The notes under the pieces were generated by a model. That model was given only the letters and a program-made list of their open reading frames with translations, did no database searches and was not told the origin of the DNA. The translations under genes were made by a program, and so were the position numbers. Below, in pieces: positions 1 through 9,006 of a stretch of 64,000 bases of DNA. Every line of letters begins with the position of its first letter. Position 1 is the first letter of the stretch. The DNA comes from Mycobacterium aquaticum (GTDB lineage: Bacteria; Actinomycetota; Actinomycetes; Mycobacteriales; Mycobacteriaceae): assembly GCF_002086485.1 (NCBI RefSeq), contig NZ_MVHF01000004.1, positions 124,001-188,000 of the forward strand, given 5' to 3'.

Positions 1-1142
1 AAGGCGATGAGGGGGATCCCCATGGCGGCACTGAGCGGGACGATGCGAGTAGCCCATCCGATCACTGACGGCCCCGCCAGCATGGCGACGTAGGCCATAC
101 CGACCACGCGGGACAGATCCGTCGGTGTGGACCCGGGCAGGCTTCCCGTGGCGGAGAAGACGAGCGGGACGCAGCCTGCCAGGCCGAGCCCGTACACCGC
201 CCACCCGACGTACGTGAGGGACAGATAGGGAGAGACGAGCACCACGGTTATCCCGGCGATCGCCAGGATAGTGCCCGCCCGTAACAGCCGGAGGGCACCG
301 AGGGCGTCGGTGAGCCGGTCGGCGGTGAACCGGCCGATCGTCATACAGATGACGAATACGGCGAAGGTGGCGGCCGATGCCGTGCCGTCGGCGCCGAGGT
401 GCTGCCGGGCGTGTAGTCCGCTCCAATCGGTGGCGGCACCCTCGCACACGAAGTAGAGGAACGCCAGAGTCCCCAGAGTCAGAACCCGCCGCAGCTTGCC
501 CAATGCGCGGGTGGGAACGGCATCGTGGGCGGGCTGACGCGACTCGCTACGGCCTGGTACGGCATGTGCGCCGCGTAGCAGCCAGGGCGAAGCCGCCAAA
601 ATCAGCGCCGCACACGCCAGGGTCGCGACCAGGGCCGACGTGATCGGGTCCGCTCCAAGAGCGATCAGGGCGGTCCCGGAGGCTGCGCCTGCGACGTTGC
701 CGATGGAGAACGCACCGTGGAATGAGGACATGACTGCGCGGCCGTACACGCGTTCGACGTACACAGCGTGCGCGTTCATGGCGATGTCGAGCAGGCCGCC
801 GGTCACGCCGAAGATGAACAGACCGGTGCCGAGAACGAGGGGGTTGGTGGCGGTCAAAGGCACGGACAGGGCAGCTGACGCAGTGAGTCCGCCTACGACC
901 CCGAGCCGTGGTGCGCCGATCCGGCCGATCAACGGTCCGGCGACTTGCATGCCGGCCAGCGCGCCGGCACCAAGCAGTAGGAGCATCGTGCCCAGCATCG
1001 CCGCGGAGACCCCGGTTCGGTCTTGGATGGCGGGGATGTGCACGGCCCAGCTGGACACCGCGAGGCCGTAGGTGACGAATAGCACCGATACCGCGATCCG
1101 GATACGGGCTAGCGCGGTTCGCGGTTCCAGTCGGCCGGTCAT
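1..1142 (-). CDS. MFS transporter, YbjJ-like, 3' end cut by window
   Basis: The reading frame opens at the ATG at 1142 (MTGRLEPRTAL) and stays open to base 1, giving about 380 residues of what should be a protein of roughly 400, so only the C-terminus is missing. It shows the alternating hydrophobic helices of a 12-helix major facilitator. The segment SSFHGAFSIGNVAG in the first half and the RIGAPRLGVVGG loop after helix 2 resemble the YbjJ/FucP-like branch of MFS carriers. The substrate cannot be told from sequence. The gene lies downstream of the permease at 1321-2898 on the same strand, but a strong hairpin between them suggests separate transcripts. Confidence 0.8.
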   Translation of the reverse strand, partial: MTGRLEPRTALARIRIAVSVLFVTYGLAVSSWAVHIPAIQDRTGVSAAMLGTMLLLLGAGALAGMQVAGPLIGRIGAPRLGVVGGLTASAALSVPLTATNPLVLGTGLFIFGVTGGLLDIAMNAHAVYVERVYGRAVMSSFHGAFSIGNVAGAASGTALIALGADPITSALVATLACAALILAASPWLLRGAHAVPGRSESRQPAHDAVPTRALGKLRRVLTLGTLAFLYFVCEGAATDWSGLHARQHLGADGTASAATFAVFVICMTIGRFTADRLTDALGALRLLRAGTILAIAGITVVLVSPYLSLTYVGWAVYGLGLAGCVPLVFSATGSLPGSTPTDLSRVVGMAYVAMLAGPSVIGWATRIVPLSAAMGIPLIA

Positions 1143-1217
1143 GGTGCTCCCTCATTCTCGGCCGAGTCGTTCACGGCCTTTCTGAACGGTGTGTGAGCCA
1201 ACACCGTCAAGCAGACG

Positions 1218-1237
1218 CGCGCCGCAATTGCGGCGCG
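1218..1237. promoter_or_regulatory. Perfect 20-bp palindrome upstream of MFS gene
   Basis: CGCGCCGCAATTGCGGCGCG is a perfect palindrome centred between 1227 and 1228. It sits about 75 bp upstream of the MFS start codon and just past the terminator-like hairpin of the permease. It could be an operator for the MFS gene or a second hairpin of the terminator; the sequence alone does not decide. Confidence 0.45.
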
Positions 1238-1258
1238 AGGTTATGTCCTTGCGAACGG

Positions 1259-1300
1259 CTCGGGCAGAACGTCGCGAAGAATCGCGGCGTTCTGCCCGAG
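1259..1300 (-). terminator. Stem-loop terminator after APC permease
   Basis: Two 19-nt arms (1259-1277 and 1282-1300) are complementary except for one position, with a 4-nt loop. The hairpin starts 21 bp downstream of the permease stop codon. There is no T tract, which is usual for mycobacterial terminators. Confidence 0.6.
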
Positions 1301-1320
1301 TGCGGTTGTGCAGCAGGCGA

Positions 1321-2898
1321 TTACCGACCGCGTCGTTCTCGCAACATGTCGGCGATCGCGATCGCGTCCCCCTGGGGAGCGTCTGACTTGCGTTCGGGCT
1401 TGGCGATGAGGAGGTAGGCCAGCCCCGTGACGACGACGATGAGCAATCCGATCAACGCGATCCACCGATCGAAGAAGTCTGGCTGCGTATTGTCAGGCCG
1501 GGCGAGGATCACCATCGCGAAGATCCCATAGGCGAGGGCCAGGACGTTGACCGGCAGACCGAACCTGCCGAGATTCCAGGATCCTGCGGGTCGCCAGCCC
1601 TTCATCCGGGCTCGAAGAGCCGCGAAGACGACCATCATGAAGGCGACGTAGATGGCGAGCGTCTGAAAGCCGGCCAGCCGGAATAGCGAATCGGGCGAGA
1701 AGTACACGAAGACCACGACGAGAGCGGGCAGCACGTTGGTGATCAGCAACGCGCTGACCGGCGTGTGGTGCCTGCCCGCGGTCTTCGAGATGATGTGGCT
1801 GCCTGGGAACATGCCGTCACGGGCCATCGAGAACACGAAGCGGCTCACGGCGGTCTGTTGTCCCATGACGCCAGCGATGAACGAGATCACGGCAATCAGT
1901 AGGAAGATCTTCGATCCAACGGTGCCGAGGGTCGCCTGCAGCATGGTCGGAATCGGGTTGGTCTCCTGGCCGGAGAGCACATCGTCCAGATTGGGTGTGG
2001 CCAATGCGAATCCCGCGAACGCGACCATCGCGGCGCCGCCGCCGACGGTGACGGTCAGAATCATCGCGCGGGGGATGGCACGAGCGGGGTTGGGCGTCTC
2101 CTCGGCAAGTTCGCCGCAGGACTCGATGGCGCCGAAGAGGTACAGGCCCACCAGTGAGGCGCCCAGCATGGCGTAGAGCAGGCCGTGTTCGGAAGCCTTG
2201 CCGAGTGTGGAGAAAAAGATGTCGAACGAGTTCTTGCGTTCGAAGATGAGCAAGTAGGTGCCGACGCCGACCACACCGGTCAGTTCGGCAACGAGGCCGA
2301 TCTTCGTGATGAAACCGAGCGCCTTCGTCCCGCGCAGGTTCAGGATCAGACACAACACCAGCACGCCCAGCGTGATGACGAGCCGCTGTAGCGGCGAGGC
2401 GGTGACCGACGGCTGTTCGGGTGTGCCGAGGAACAGGCTGGCGATGAAGTTGGAGCTGAACAGGGCCGTGGTCGTGATCCCCATGGTGATACTGCCGACA
2501 TAGACCCACGACATTTGCCATGCGTACTTGCCGCTCCAGAGTCGGCGGGCCCACTGGTAGATGCCGCCGGCGATGGGATACTGCGACACGATCTCGCCGA
2601 ACACCAGGGCAATGAGCAGCATGCCGACGCCGACGATCGGAATCCACCAGATTGCGGCACCGCCGGCTGCGGCGATGCCCATCGCGAAGATGGAGACGAC
2701 GCCCACCATGGGGGAGAGATAGAGGAATCCGAGCGCGAAGTTCGAGAACCAACTCAGGCTGCGTTCGAGTTGTGGCTTGTACCCAACCGCGATGAGGTGC
2801 GCTTCGTCGCTGTTGTGGGCGGCACTCGCGGCGCTGGGGGCGTCGTGTCGTCGGTGTTCTGCACTGGGTGCGGATTCGTCGATAGTGGACATGGCCAT
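1321..2898 (-). CDS. APC-superfamily amino acid permease
   Basis: A 525-residue protein with about 12 hydrophobic helices, the length and pattern of APC-superfamily transporters. After a polar N-terminal tail of about 45 residues comes a typical APC first helix (NFALGFLYLSPMVGV). FGEIVSQYPIAGGIYQWARR is the conserved helix 2-3 region of the GABA/amino-acid-choline branch, and GAIESCGELAEETPNPARAI is the conserved loop after the central helices. It probably imports an amino acid or amine across the inner membrane. The ATG at 2898 is used; a second ATG lies two codons in. It is divergent from a small secreted protein and ends at a hairpin terminator. Confidence 0.85.
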   Translation of the reverse strand: MAMSTIDESAPSAEHRRHDAPSAASAAHNSDEAHLIAVGYKPQLERSLSWFSNFALGFLYLSPMVGVVSIFAMGIAAAGGAAIWWIPIVGVGMLLIALVFGEIVSQYPIAGGIYQWARRLWSGKYAWQMSWVYVGSITMGITTTALFSSNFIASLFLGTPEQPSVTASPLQRLVITLGVLVLCLILNLRGTKALGFITKIGLVAELTGVVGVGTYLLIFERKNSFDIFFSTLGKASEHGLLYAMLGASLVGLYLFGAIESCGELAEETPNPARAIPRAMILTVTVGGGAAMVAFAGFALATPNLDDVLSGQETNPIPTMLQATLGTVGSKIFLLIAVISFIAGVMGQQTAVSRFVFSMARDGMFPGSHIISKTAGRHHTPVSALLITNVLPALVVVFVYFSPDSLFRLAGFQTLAIYVAFMMVVFAALRARMKGWRPAGSWNLGRFGLPVNVLALAYGIFAMVILARPDNTQPDFFDRWIALIGLLIVVVTGLAYLLIAKPERKSDAPQGDAIAIADMLRERRGR

Positions 2899-3074
2899 CT
2901 CTCGTTCGGGTGGTCGTGGTGCACGTCGTCGGCCGTCGATACCGGGCAGGCGTCCGACATTCGGTGGAAGCCGTTGGGCTCGCGGTCAACCTGGTGTGAC
3001 CTCAGTCTCTCTGCGGACACAACCCTGTGGAAAGACACGTCGTGGGTGTTAAATATCGGCCGAACGTACACGTT

Positions 3075-3112
3075 TTGGGCATTTCGCGCCCAAGCGGTGC
3101 AGTTGACTGCAC
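3075..3112. promoter_or_regulatory. Two inverted repeats in divergent intergenic region
   Basis: The 320-bp gap between the permease and the secreted protein holds two dyads: TTGGGC/GCCCAA (3075-3080 and 3088-3093) and GTGCAGT/ACTGCAC (3097-3103 and 3106-3112, 2-nt spacer). The second overlaps TTGACT (3103-3108), which could be a -35 element reading rightward. They look like operator half-sites; the regulator is unknown. Nothing else was recognised in this gap. Confidence 0.35.
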
Positions 3113-3218
3113 AACGTGATGACACGGTGTCTTATCTCTTCGATTCTGCGGCTGATCACGAGAGTGCGTGCATGTGCACTGGGCATTCCCAGCCGGCCCA
3201 CGAATCATGGAGGTCATG

Positions 3219-3488
3219 ATGCGAACCTGGTTGCTGTGTGCCCCATTGCTGTTGGTCGGTGCGGCACTCGTGACGGCGCCGATCGCGTCAGCAGGCGCCG
3301 ATGACGTCATCAGCGATCTGGAGGCGCAGGGCTACACCGTGCAGATCAACTGGACCAACGGATTCGACACCAAGCCCCTGTCGGAGTGCTGGGTCACCGG
3401 CGTCAACAACCCCAGCAATCAGAAGCCCGGGCCGGGGACGTTCGTCACGGTGTACGTCGACGTCGCGTGCCCCAATCACGATTACTAG
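3219..3488 (+). CDS. Small secreted protein, function unknown
   Basis: The product is about 89 residues. MRTWLLCAPLLLVGAALV followed by SAGADDV is a signal peptide with an AXA-type cleavage site, so the mature part is about 65 residues. The mature part (two cysteines, ending CPNHDY) resembles short PASTA-like secreted mycobacterial proteins, but I do not assign a family. GGAGG at 3209-3213 is best spaced (5 nt) for the ATG at 3219; an ATG at 3216 and an upstream one at 3168 are in frame but less well placed. It is convergent with the next gene, with only 3 bp between stop codons. Confidence 0.65.
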   Translation: MRTWLLCAPLLLVGAALVTAPIASAGADDVISDLEAQGYTVQINWTNGFDTKPLSECWVTGVNNPSNQKPGPGTFVTVYVDVACPNHDY

Positions 3489-3491
3489 ACG

Positions 3492-5336
3492 CTATGGGCT
3501 GACGGGCACCGTGGTCACCGGCGATTCGCCGGAATGCCCACCGCTGCTTGAACTTCCGCCACCGGACGACCCGCCGGAGGATCCACCGGACGACCCTGAC
3601 GAGCCACTGCCGGACGACCCCGACGAGCCACTGCCGGACGACCCCGACGACCCGCCGCCATACGCCGGCTCCTGCTGATAGACCGTGGTCTGTGGAGCCT
3701 CATGGGTCGGCGGCGGTGTGTAGGCAGGCGATGCCGGCGCGGTGTAGGTCGACTCTTCCTTGGGTGTCACCGGCGCTACTGAAGTCGTCGTCACCGTATG
3801 CGTCGGCGTCGACGGCTCCGTCGGTGTCGACGTCGACGGGACTGTTGTGGTCGTCGTCGGCACCGTCGTTGTCGTAGTCGGCGGGGTGGTGGTCGTGGTG
3901 GGTGGCGTGGTCGTGGTGGTCGGCGCCGTCGTCGTGGTGGTGCTCGTGGGCGGAGTCGTCGGCGTGGTGGGGAACGTCCACGGCGGTGTCCACGGCGGCA
4001 CGAGCGGCGGGACCGGAATGGGAACCGGGATCGGTGCGGGTATCGGCACCGGGACCGGGGCAGGCGGAACCTCGACGGGCGGGGGAGCCGGCGCGGGCTG
4101 CGGCGCGACGGGCACCGGATTGGACGGCACCTGAACCGGTTGATCATTGCTCCGCACGTTGGGCACGACGGGAGCGGCAGGCGGCGGGGTCAGGACGGAC
4201 ACCGGCAACGCCACCGGGTCTGCCTGGTGAGGGACCGGCGGCAGGTAGCGGCCCGGCACCGTGTTGGCCTGCGTAGGAGGCGCCGGCTGGGCGGCGACGT
4301 CGGCGGTCGGTCGGACATTGATCGCGACGGTGACGGCCAAGGTGGCGAAGCTGATCACGAGAAACATCGCTGCGCTGCCCATGAGCAGCATCCGCGGTGC
4401 CGGCGGCGCGATGACCGTCGTGTACTCGGCCTCGTCCTCCTGCTCGGGGACGAACTCGCCCAGCGGTTCCATGGGCATCTCATCGGCCCACGGCTCCTCG
4501 CCGGCTTCCTGCGAGTAGGCCAGGTCCGGGCCGACGGCACCCTCGGTCTGCGCGCTGGCCGGTGCCATCTGCGTGGCGTCGCCCGCGGCGGGCGCCATCT
4601 GCGTGGCTTCGCCGAGGGGCGCCATCTGCGTGGCATCGGCAGCGGCAGGCGCCATCTGGGTCGCGTCGAGCGCGGGTGCCATCTGTGTCGACGCCCCGGC
4701 CGGCGCGAAGCCAGAGCCGTCGGCGGTCTGGGCCGCGCCGCGGGCAATGGCGTAACCGGCATCCGGCGCCACCTCGACGGGCGCAGTCGAACGTAGTTCT
4801 GCGGCAACGGAATCCAGATCCAGGCGTTGCCCGACGAGCATCACCCGCATCGGCGCCGCGGCGGCGGGCATGTGTTGCAGCACCGACGCGCACGCCACGG
4901 CCGCACCGGCGGCTCCGATCGGTACGGATGCCAGCGTGGACGTCGACTGTTCGTCTTCACCGACCACGGTCAGCGACACAGTGTCGTCGTCGGCCAGTAG
5001 CAGCGCGGCATCCGCGCCTGCGCTGCGGGCCAGCGCCGCTGCGGCCTCGGCCTCGGCGACCACCTCGACGTTCTGCACACCGGCACCGGCGACCCGCTGA
5101 CGCAGGGTGTCAGCGGCCGACGGGTCGGGCAGGCACAACCGCGTCGCGGCCACCCGGTTGCCCGATTCGGTCACCTCGCGGTAGGTGCCGATGATGGTGT
5201 CGGCAAGTTCCGTCATCGCATCGTCGGACAGGTCCAGCGCGTACTGGTCCAACAATTGGCTGCCACTGGCGGGCGAACCGACCATCGCCAGGCGGGCAAC
5301 CCGTCCGGCGACTGCCACCCCGAGGACTACGTCCAC
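3492..5336 (-). CDS. Pro/Thr-rich single-pass membrane protein (Rv0312-like)
   Basis: A 614-residue modular protein. Residues 1 to about 200 form an Ala/Val-rich globular domain beginning MDVVLGVAVAGRVARLAMVG, recalling an actin/ASKHA-like fold and matching the N-terminus seen in mycobacterial Rv0312-type proteins. Then come five short ATQMAP repeats, an acidic stretch, one membrane helix (MLLMGSAAMFLVISFATLAV), a Pro-rich then Thr-rich stalk (VPIPVP, TTTTT runs) and a Gly/Ser-rich tail. The layout suggests a cytoplasmic N-domain, one membrane pass and a long extended region outside the membrane, perhaps within the cell wall. No enzymatic motif is seen. The start at 5336 (ATG) fits the domain start. 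Function is unknown. Confidence 0.75.
   Translation of the reverse strand: MDVVLGVAVAGRVARLAMVGSPASGSQLLDQYALDLSDDAMTELADTIIGTYREVTESGNRVAATRLCLPDPSAADTLRQRVAGAGVQNVEVVAEAEAAAALARSAGADAALLLADDDTVSLTVVGEDEQSTSTLASVPIGAAGAAVACASVLQHMPAAAAPMRVMLVGQRLDLDSVAAELRSTAPVEVAPDAGYAIARGAAQTADGSGFAPAGASTQMAPALDATQMAPAAADATQMAPLGEATQMAPAAGDATQMAPASAQTEGAVGPDLAYSQEAGEEPWADEMPMEPLGEFVPEQEDEAEYTTVIAPPAPRMLLMGSAAMFLVISFATLAVTVAINVRPTADVAAQPAPPTQANTVPGRYLPPVPHQADPVALPVSVLTPPPAAPVVPNVRSNDQPVQVPSNPVPVAPQPAPAPPPVEVPPAPVPVPIPAPIPVPIPVPPLVPPWTPPWTFPTTPTTPPTSTTTTTAPTTTTTPPTTTTTPPTTTTTVPTTTTTVPSTSTPTEPSTPTHTVTTTSVAPVTPKEESTYTAPASPAYTPPPTHEAPQTTVYQQEPAYGGGSSGSSGSGSSGSSGSGSSGSSGGSSGGSSGGGSSSSGGHSGESPVTTVPVSP
3540..3665 (-). 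repeat. Tandem repeats encoding Gly/Ser-rich tail
   Basis: A 24-bp unit (containing CGGACGACC..GAGCCACTGC) is repeated in tandem with small changes and encodes SSGSGSSG-type units near the C-terminus of the membrane protein. Such tracts vary in length by slippage. Confidence 0.6.
4561..4695 (-). repeat. Five ATQMAP coding repeats
   Basis: Five imperfect copies, each with a core close to GCCATCTGCGTGGC on the plus strand, encode A-T-Q-M-A-P units with 7- to 12-residue spacing just before the acidic linker and membrane helix. Confidence 0.7.
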
Positions 5337-5545
5337 CGGTTACCACTCCTCATCTCACGCATATGTTGGGCGTACGACGCTTCTTGCCCCGTGCTGCGCT
5401 TTTCGACTCCTCAAAGCTACCGCACAGCCTCGGTGGGCCCGGCCGGATGAAAACGATCACGGTCGCCACTGCTTGTGCGCCAGAGCAAAAATGAGCACGC
5501 TGGTTGAATCGTCTTGCGACGTCACTCATAGAAGGGAATCGGTAC

Positions 5546-7201
5546 GTGAGCGACCAGCGTTACGACGCGTCCGCCACAGTTCAGTTGGCGACCACGGCTG
5601 CACCCGCCGTGGCGCGGTCCCCACGTGTCGGCTACGTCCCGAACCGGGCCAACAGGGTGCGCGACGGGGTCGCGGTCGCGCTCCTCGTGCTGGCGCTGTT
5701 GCTCCCGTGGAACCTCGAATTCGGCGTCGGCGTGCCGGACAGCGACGCGACGACGTTCGTCGTGCTGGCCGTCGTGACGGTGCTGGCGGTCGCGGCCGCG
5801 CTGGCCCCGCACGTCGGACCGTTCCGGCTCAATTCGGCGCAACCGGATGTCCGGCGCACCGGCGGCATCCGGCTGCTGCTGAGCGTCGCCTATCTCGTCG
5901 TGGTCATCGGTTTCGTGGTCTTCCATCTGGTGCAGACGGTCCACAGCGGCGGCACCGGTGCCGTGCCGCCGGGTGTCGGCCCCGGCATGCTGCTGGGCGT
6001 CGCGGGCGCGCTGCTGGCAGCGCAGCCGCCCATCACGTCGATCACCATCGAACACAACAAGTTTCGTCGCTGGTATGCGGTGGCGAGGGCCATCGGTTTC
6101 GTCTCGATCGGGCTGGCCACGCTGTCGGTCGCTTTCAACCTGTACTGGCGGCTGCGGTACCTGTTCGTGACCGATGTGGCCTTCGGCGGCCATGACGTCG
6201 CCGTCATCGTCACGACACTGCTCTACGGCGCGGAAGCGATGATCGCGTTGGTCATCGCCTCGCGCTGGCTGACCGAGCGGACCGCCGCGGCCCGATTGGC
6301 CACCACCGCCATCGGTGTCTCGGGTGCCGTTGCGGCAACACTGGTGTGGTTGCTCGGGGTCGGCCGTGACATCGACGCGTTTCACGGCATCGCGGAGAAC
6401 ACCTCGACCGCCGCGGTGGGGTACGAGGGCTACCTGGCCTGGGCTGCCGCCGCCGCGATCGTCGCACCGACGACGCTTTACGCCGTCCTGCTGATCAAGC
6501 CGCCCACCATCGGCGCCTACCGCGGGGCCGCGCAGAAGTGCTTGACGCTCATCGCGTTCTGGTCGTTCGCGGCCGCGGCGCTGCGGGTCGTCGACTATGT
6601 GATCGCGCTGTCACTGGACCTGCCGCGGGCACTGTACGACAGCGTGGCGATGACGGTGTTCAGCCTGGTCACCGGGTTCATCGCGCGGTGGCTGCACCGG
6701 CAATTGGACAAGGGCGTGGTTTCGGCGACGGTGACCGCCGCCTTCAGCGCAGTGTTGTTCGTCTTCACCGTCGCTGACGTCGCGATCGGCGTAGCCCTGG
6801 CACCCCGGTACGCCCAAGCGGCGCCCGCGGCGATCTACGGCAACAACCTGGCCCAGCAGATCACCAGCACCTTCGATGTCGCGGTGTGCGTGCTGAGCCT
6901 CACCGTGCTGGTAGTGATGCTGTTCACGGGCCCGCTGGCGGGCTACCTGGTCCGTCGCGACGCGCGGGCCACCAAGCCCGCGAAACCCGCGACGCCGCCC
7001 GCTCCCGCCGCAGACGCCTCTGCGCCTCCGACGATCGCGCGTCAGCCCCGTGCCGCAGCCATGCCGAGGATCGCACGTTTGAAGGACGATTCGACGACGG
7101 TGCTGCCTGCTGCGCCGACCACCGAGCTGCAGGTACCGACCACGACGCTGCGCATCCAGCGTCGGCCCAGTTCGGGATGGCCGCCGCCGTCTGAGCGCTA
7201 G
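5546..7201 (+). CDS. Polytopic membrane protein, function unknown
   Basis: The GTG at 5546 (VSDQRYDASATV) is preceded by GAAGGGA at 5531-5537 at good spacing; the frame stays open to a TTG at 5504. The product is about 551 residues with roughly 10-12 hydrophobic segments, starting RDGVAVALLVLALLLPW, and a polar Pro/Ala-rich C-terminal tail of about 90 residues. No transporter signature or catalytic motif is recognised. It is divergent from the Rv0312-like protein, so the two may share a control region at 5337-5545. It looks like a conserved mycobacterial integral membrane protein. Confidence 0.7.
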   Translation: MSDQRYDASATVQLATTAAPAVARSPRVGYVPNRANRVRDGVAVALLVLALLLPWNLEFGVGVPDSDATTFVVLAVVTVLAVAAALAPHVGPFRLNSAQPDVRRTGGIRLLLSVAYLVVVIGFVVFHLVQTVHSGGTGAVPPGVGPGMLLGVAGALLAAQPPITSITIEHNKFRRWYAVARAIGFVSIGLATLSVAFNLYWRLRYLFVTDVAFGGHDVAVIVTTLLYGAEAMIALVIASRWLTERTAAARLATTAIGVSGAVAATLVWLLGVGRDIDAFHGIAENTSTAAVGYEGYLAWAAAAAIVAPTTLYAVLLIKPPTIGAYRGAAQKCLTLIAFWSFAAAALRVVDYVIALSLDLPRALYDSVAMTVFSLVTGFIARWLHRQLDKGVVSATVTAAFSAVLFVFTVADVAIGVALAPRYAQAAPAAIYGNNLAQQITSTFDVAVCVLSLTVLVVMLFTGPLAGYLVRRDARATKPAKPATPPAPAADASAPPTIARQPRAAAMPRIARLKDDSTTVLPAAPTTELQVPTTTLRIQRRPSSGWPPPSER

Positions 7202-7204
7202 CGA

Positions 7205-7489
7205 CTATTTGTGAGCGGGCGCGCCGAACAGGTAGACGGCGGTGCGGTGGCCGATGAAATTGTTGGCGATGAACAGCACGCCGGTGATGACGACGACCAC
7301 CACCAGCGCAAAGATCGCCCAGCTGAGGCCGATCATGAGCCGGGCGCGACCCGAGTCCGACCGGCCGTCGGCCGTGGCGGTGATGTTGAGGCGCAGGCCG
7401 AGCGCGAACAGGGTCGGCACCGCGGCGCCCAGTACCAGGCCGAACAGCAGGATCTTGCCGACGGCCACGAGATTGATCCAGTGGTTCAT
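7205..7489 (-). CDS. Small two-helix membrane protein (Rv0544c-like)
   Basis: 94 residues starting MNHWINLVAVGKILLFGLVL at the ATG at 7489, with two membrane helices (about residues 8-30 and 50-75). It follows the phosphate permease with an 8-bp gap on the same strand. In M. tuberculosis a protein of the same size and layout (Rv0544c) follows pitA, so it is probably an accessory subunit or companion of PitA. No function is known. It is convergent with the membrane protein at 5546-7201. Confidence 0.7.
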   Translation of the reverse strand: MNHWINLVAVGKILLFGLVLGAAVPTLFALGLRLNITATADGRSDSGRARLMIGLSWAIFALVVVVVITGVLFIANNFIGHRTAVYLFGAPAHK

Positions 7490-7497
7490 GTGATTCC

Positions 7498-8640
7498 CTA
7501 CTTGGCCTCGACCGTGCCGGTCAGGCTGCCTTCCCAGGCGTCGTTGACGTTGTTGTGATCGATCGGTGGCTTGCGTGACTTGATCCAGATGGGCACTGCC
7601 GACCCGACGAGCACCATGAACCCGATGAGCGGGCCGAAGAATCCGCCGATTCCGTGCACCAGGTAGTAGGTCAGCGCGCCGACCAGGCCCGCGGCTGGCA
7701 GCGTGATCAGCCAGGCCGTGGCCATCTTGCCTGCGACGCTCCAGCGCACCTCGGTGCGCCTGCCCACGCCGCTGCCGAGGATGGACCCGGTGGCGACGTG
7801 CGTGGTCGACAGCGAGTATCCGAAATGGCTCGACAGGAGAATCGTTGCTGCCGAGGCACATTCGGCGGCCATGCCCTGCGGGGCGGCAGTGTCGACCAGA
7901 CCCTTTCCGAGGGTTCGGATGACGCGCCAACCGCCGGACAGCGTGCCCAGCGCGATGGCGATCGCGCATGCGACCACCACCCAGAACGGGGGCATGGTCG
8001 CGGACTCGTCGACGGTGCCGTAGGAGATGAGGGCCAGGAAGATGATGCCCATCGTCTTCTGGGCATCGTTGGTGCCGTGCGCGAGTGAGATCAGCGACGC
8101 CGACCCGATCTGCCCGTACCGGAACCCGGCCGTGGTGCGGTCCTCAGGCAGTCCGCGGATCAGCCGGTAGACGAGCCAACTGGCGATGCAGGCCACGACG
8201 CCGGCGATCAGCGGGGACAACACCGCGGGCACGATGACCGTCGACACCAGTCCGTGCCAGATGACGCCGTGGCCGCCGACCGCGGCGATCATGGCGCCGA
8301 CGATGCCGCCGATGAGGGCGTGTGACGAGCTCGACGGGATCCCCAACAGCCAGGTGAACAGGTTCCAGACGATCCCGCCGACCAGGCCGGCGAACACCAG
8401 CTCCAGGCTGACGAGATTGGCGTCGACCAGGCCTTTCGCGATGGTCGCCGCCACCGCGGTGGAAAGGAATGCCCCGACGAGATTGAGTACCGCCGAGAGG
8501 CCGACGGCGGTCCGTGGCTTCAGTGCCCCGCTGGCGATCGACGTCGCCATCGCATTGCCGGTGTCATGAAATCCGTTGGTGAAATCGAATATCAGTGCCG
8601 TGATCACGACGATGCAGAGCAGGAGGAACTGTAAAGACAC
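7498..8640 (-). CDS. pitA: Low-affinity inorganic phosphate transporter PitA
   Basis: About 380 residues, PiT family (PF01384). Two inverted halves carry the family signatures: FDFTNGFHDTGNAMATS near the N-terminus and LAHGTNDAQKTMG in the second half, which bind phosphate and cation. About 10-12 helices are visible. It imports phosphate, probably as a metal-phosphate complex driven by the proton gradient. The open frame begins with a TTG at 8649; the GTG at 8640 (VSLQFLLLCIVVI) gives an N-terminus like that of other PitA proteins, so I prefer it. It is the first gene of a two-gene operon with the small protein at 7205-7489. Confidence 0.85.
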   Translation of the reverse strand: MSLQFLLLCIVVITALIFDFTNGFHDTGNAMATSIASGALKPRTAVGLSAVLNLVGAFLSTAVAATIAKGLVDANLVSLELVFAGLVGGIVWNLFTWLLGIPSSSSHALIGGIVGAMIAAVGGHGVIWHGLVSTVIVPAVLSPLIAGVVACIASWLVYRLIRGLPEDRTTAGFRYGQIGSASLISLAHGTNDAQKTMGIIFLALISYGTVDESATMPPFWVVVACAIAIALGTLSGGWRVIRTLGKGLVDTAAPQGMAAECASAATILLSSHFGYSLSTTHVATGSILGSGVGRRTEVRWSVAGKMATAWLITLPAAGLVGALTYYLVHGIGGFFGPLIGFMVLVGSAVPIWIKSRKPPIDHNNVNDAWEGSLTGTVEAK

Positions 8641-8734
8641 GGTAAACAATTGTGGAACAGCAAAGGTGTGAAAACCTAATTAGCTGGCCGAGGGCTGCGT
8701 CACGGCCGGGCTCGCGCAGCCCTGTCGAGCATCG

Positions 8735-8968
8735 CTAGGGCTTGCGACCAGCCGCCAGGTAGACGATGGGAACCACACCCGGGCTGCTGAGAAGTCCGAG
8801 TGCAGCACCCCACGCCCACTTGGGACCGTTGACCTGGGCGGCCTCACGGCCTGCCAGGTCACGCAGGGCCCAGGCCCGTAGGCCGGCGTCCACCGCGGCA
8901 ATCCCGATGATGGCCACCTTGGCGGTCGGGGACAGTTCGTTCCAGCGCTTCTTGGCCACTGCAGGCAT
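8735..8968 (-). CDS. Small membrane-associated protein, unknown
   Basis: 77 residues. A short basic start (MPAVAKKRWNELSPTAK) is followed by two weakly hydrophobic segments, VAIIGIAAVDAGLRAWAL and WGAALGLLSSPGVVPIVYLA. Small proteins of this pattern occur in many mycobacteria but I do not recognise a function. It stands alone between pitA and an MFS gene. The coding bias and the ATG at 8968 support it as real. Confidence 0.55.
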   Translation of the reverse strand: MPAVAKKRWNELSPTAKVAIIGIAAVDAGLRAWALRDLAGREAAQVNGPKWAWGAALGLLSSPGVVPIVYLAAGRKP

Positions 8969-9006
8969 CCTTTCGGCGGGACGTGTGATCGCCCTCCAGC
9001 GTACGG

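Noticed and set aside
3540..3665. CRISPR-like repeat array
   Set aside because: The 24-bp repeats are contiguous without spacers and encode a Gly/Ser tail in frame.
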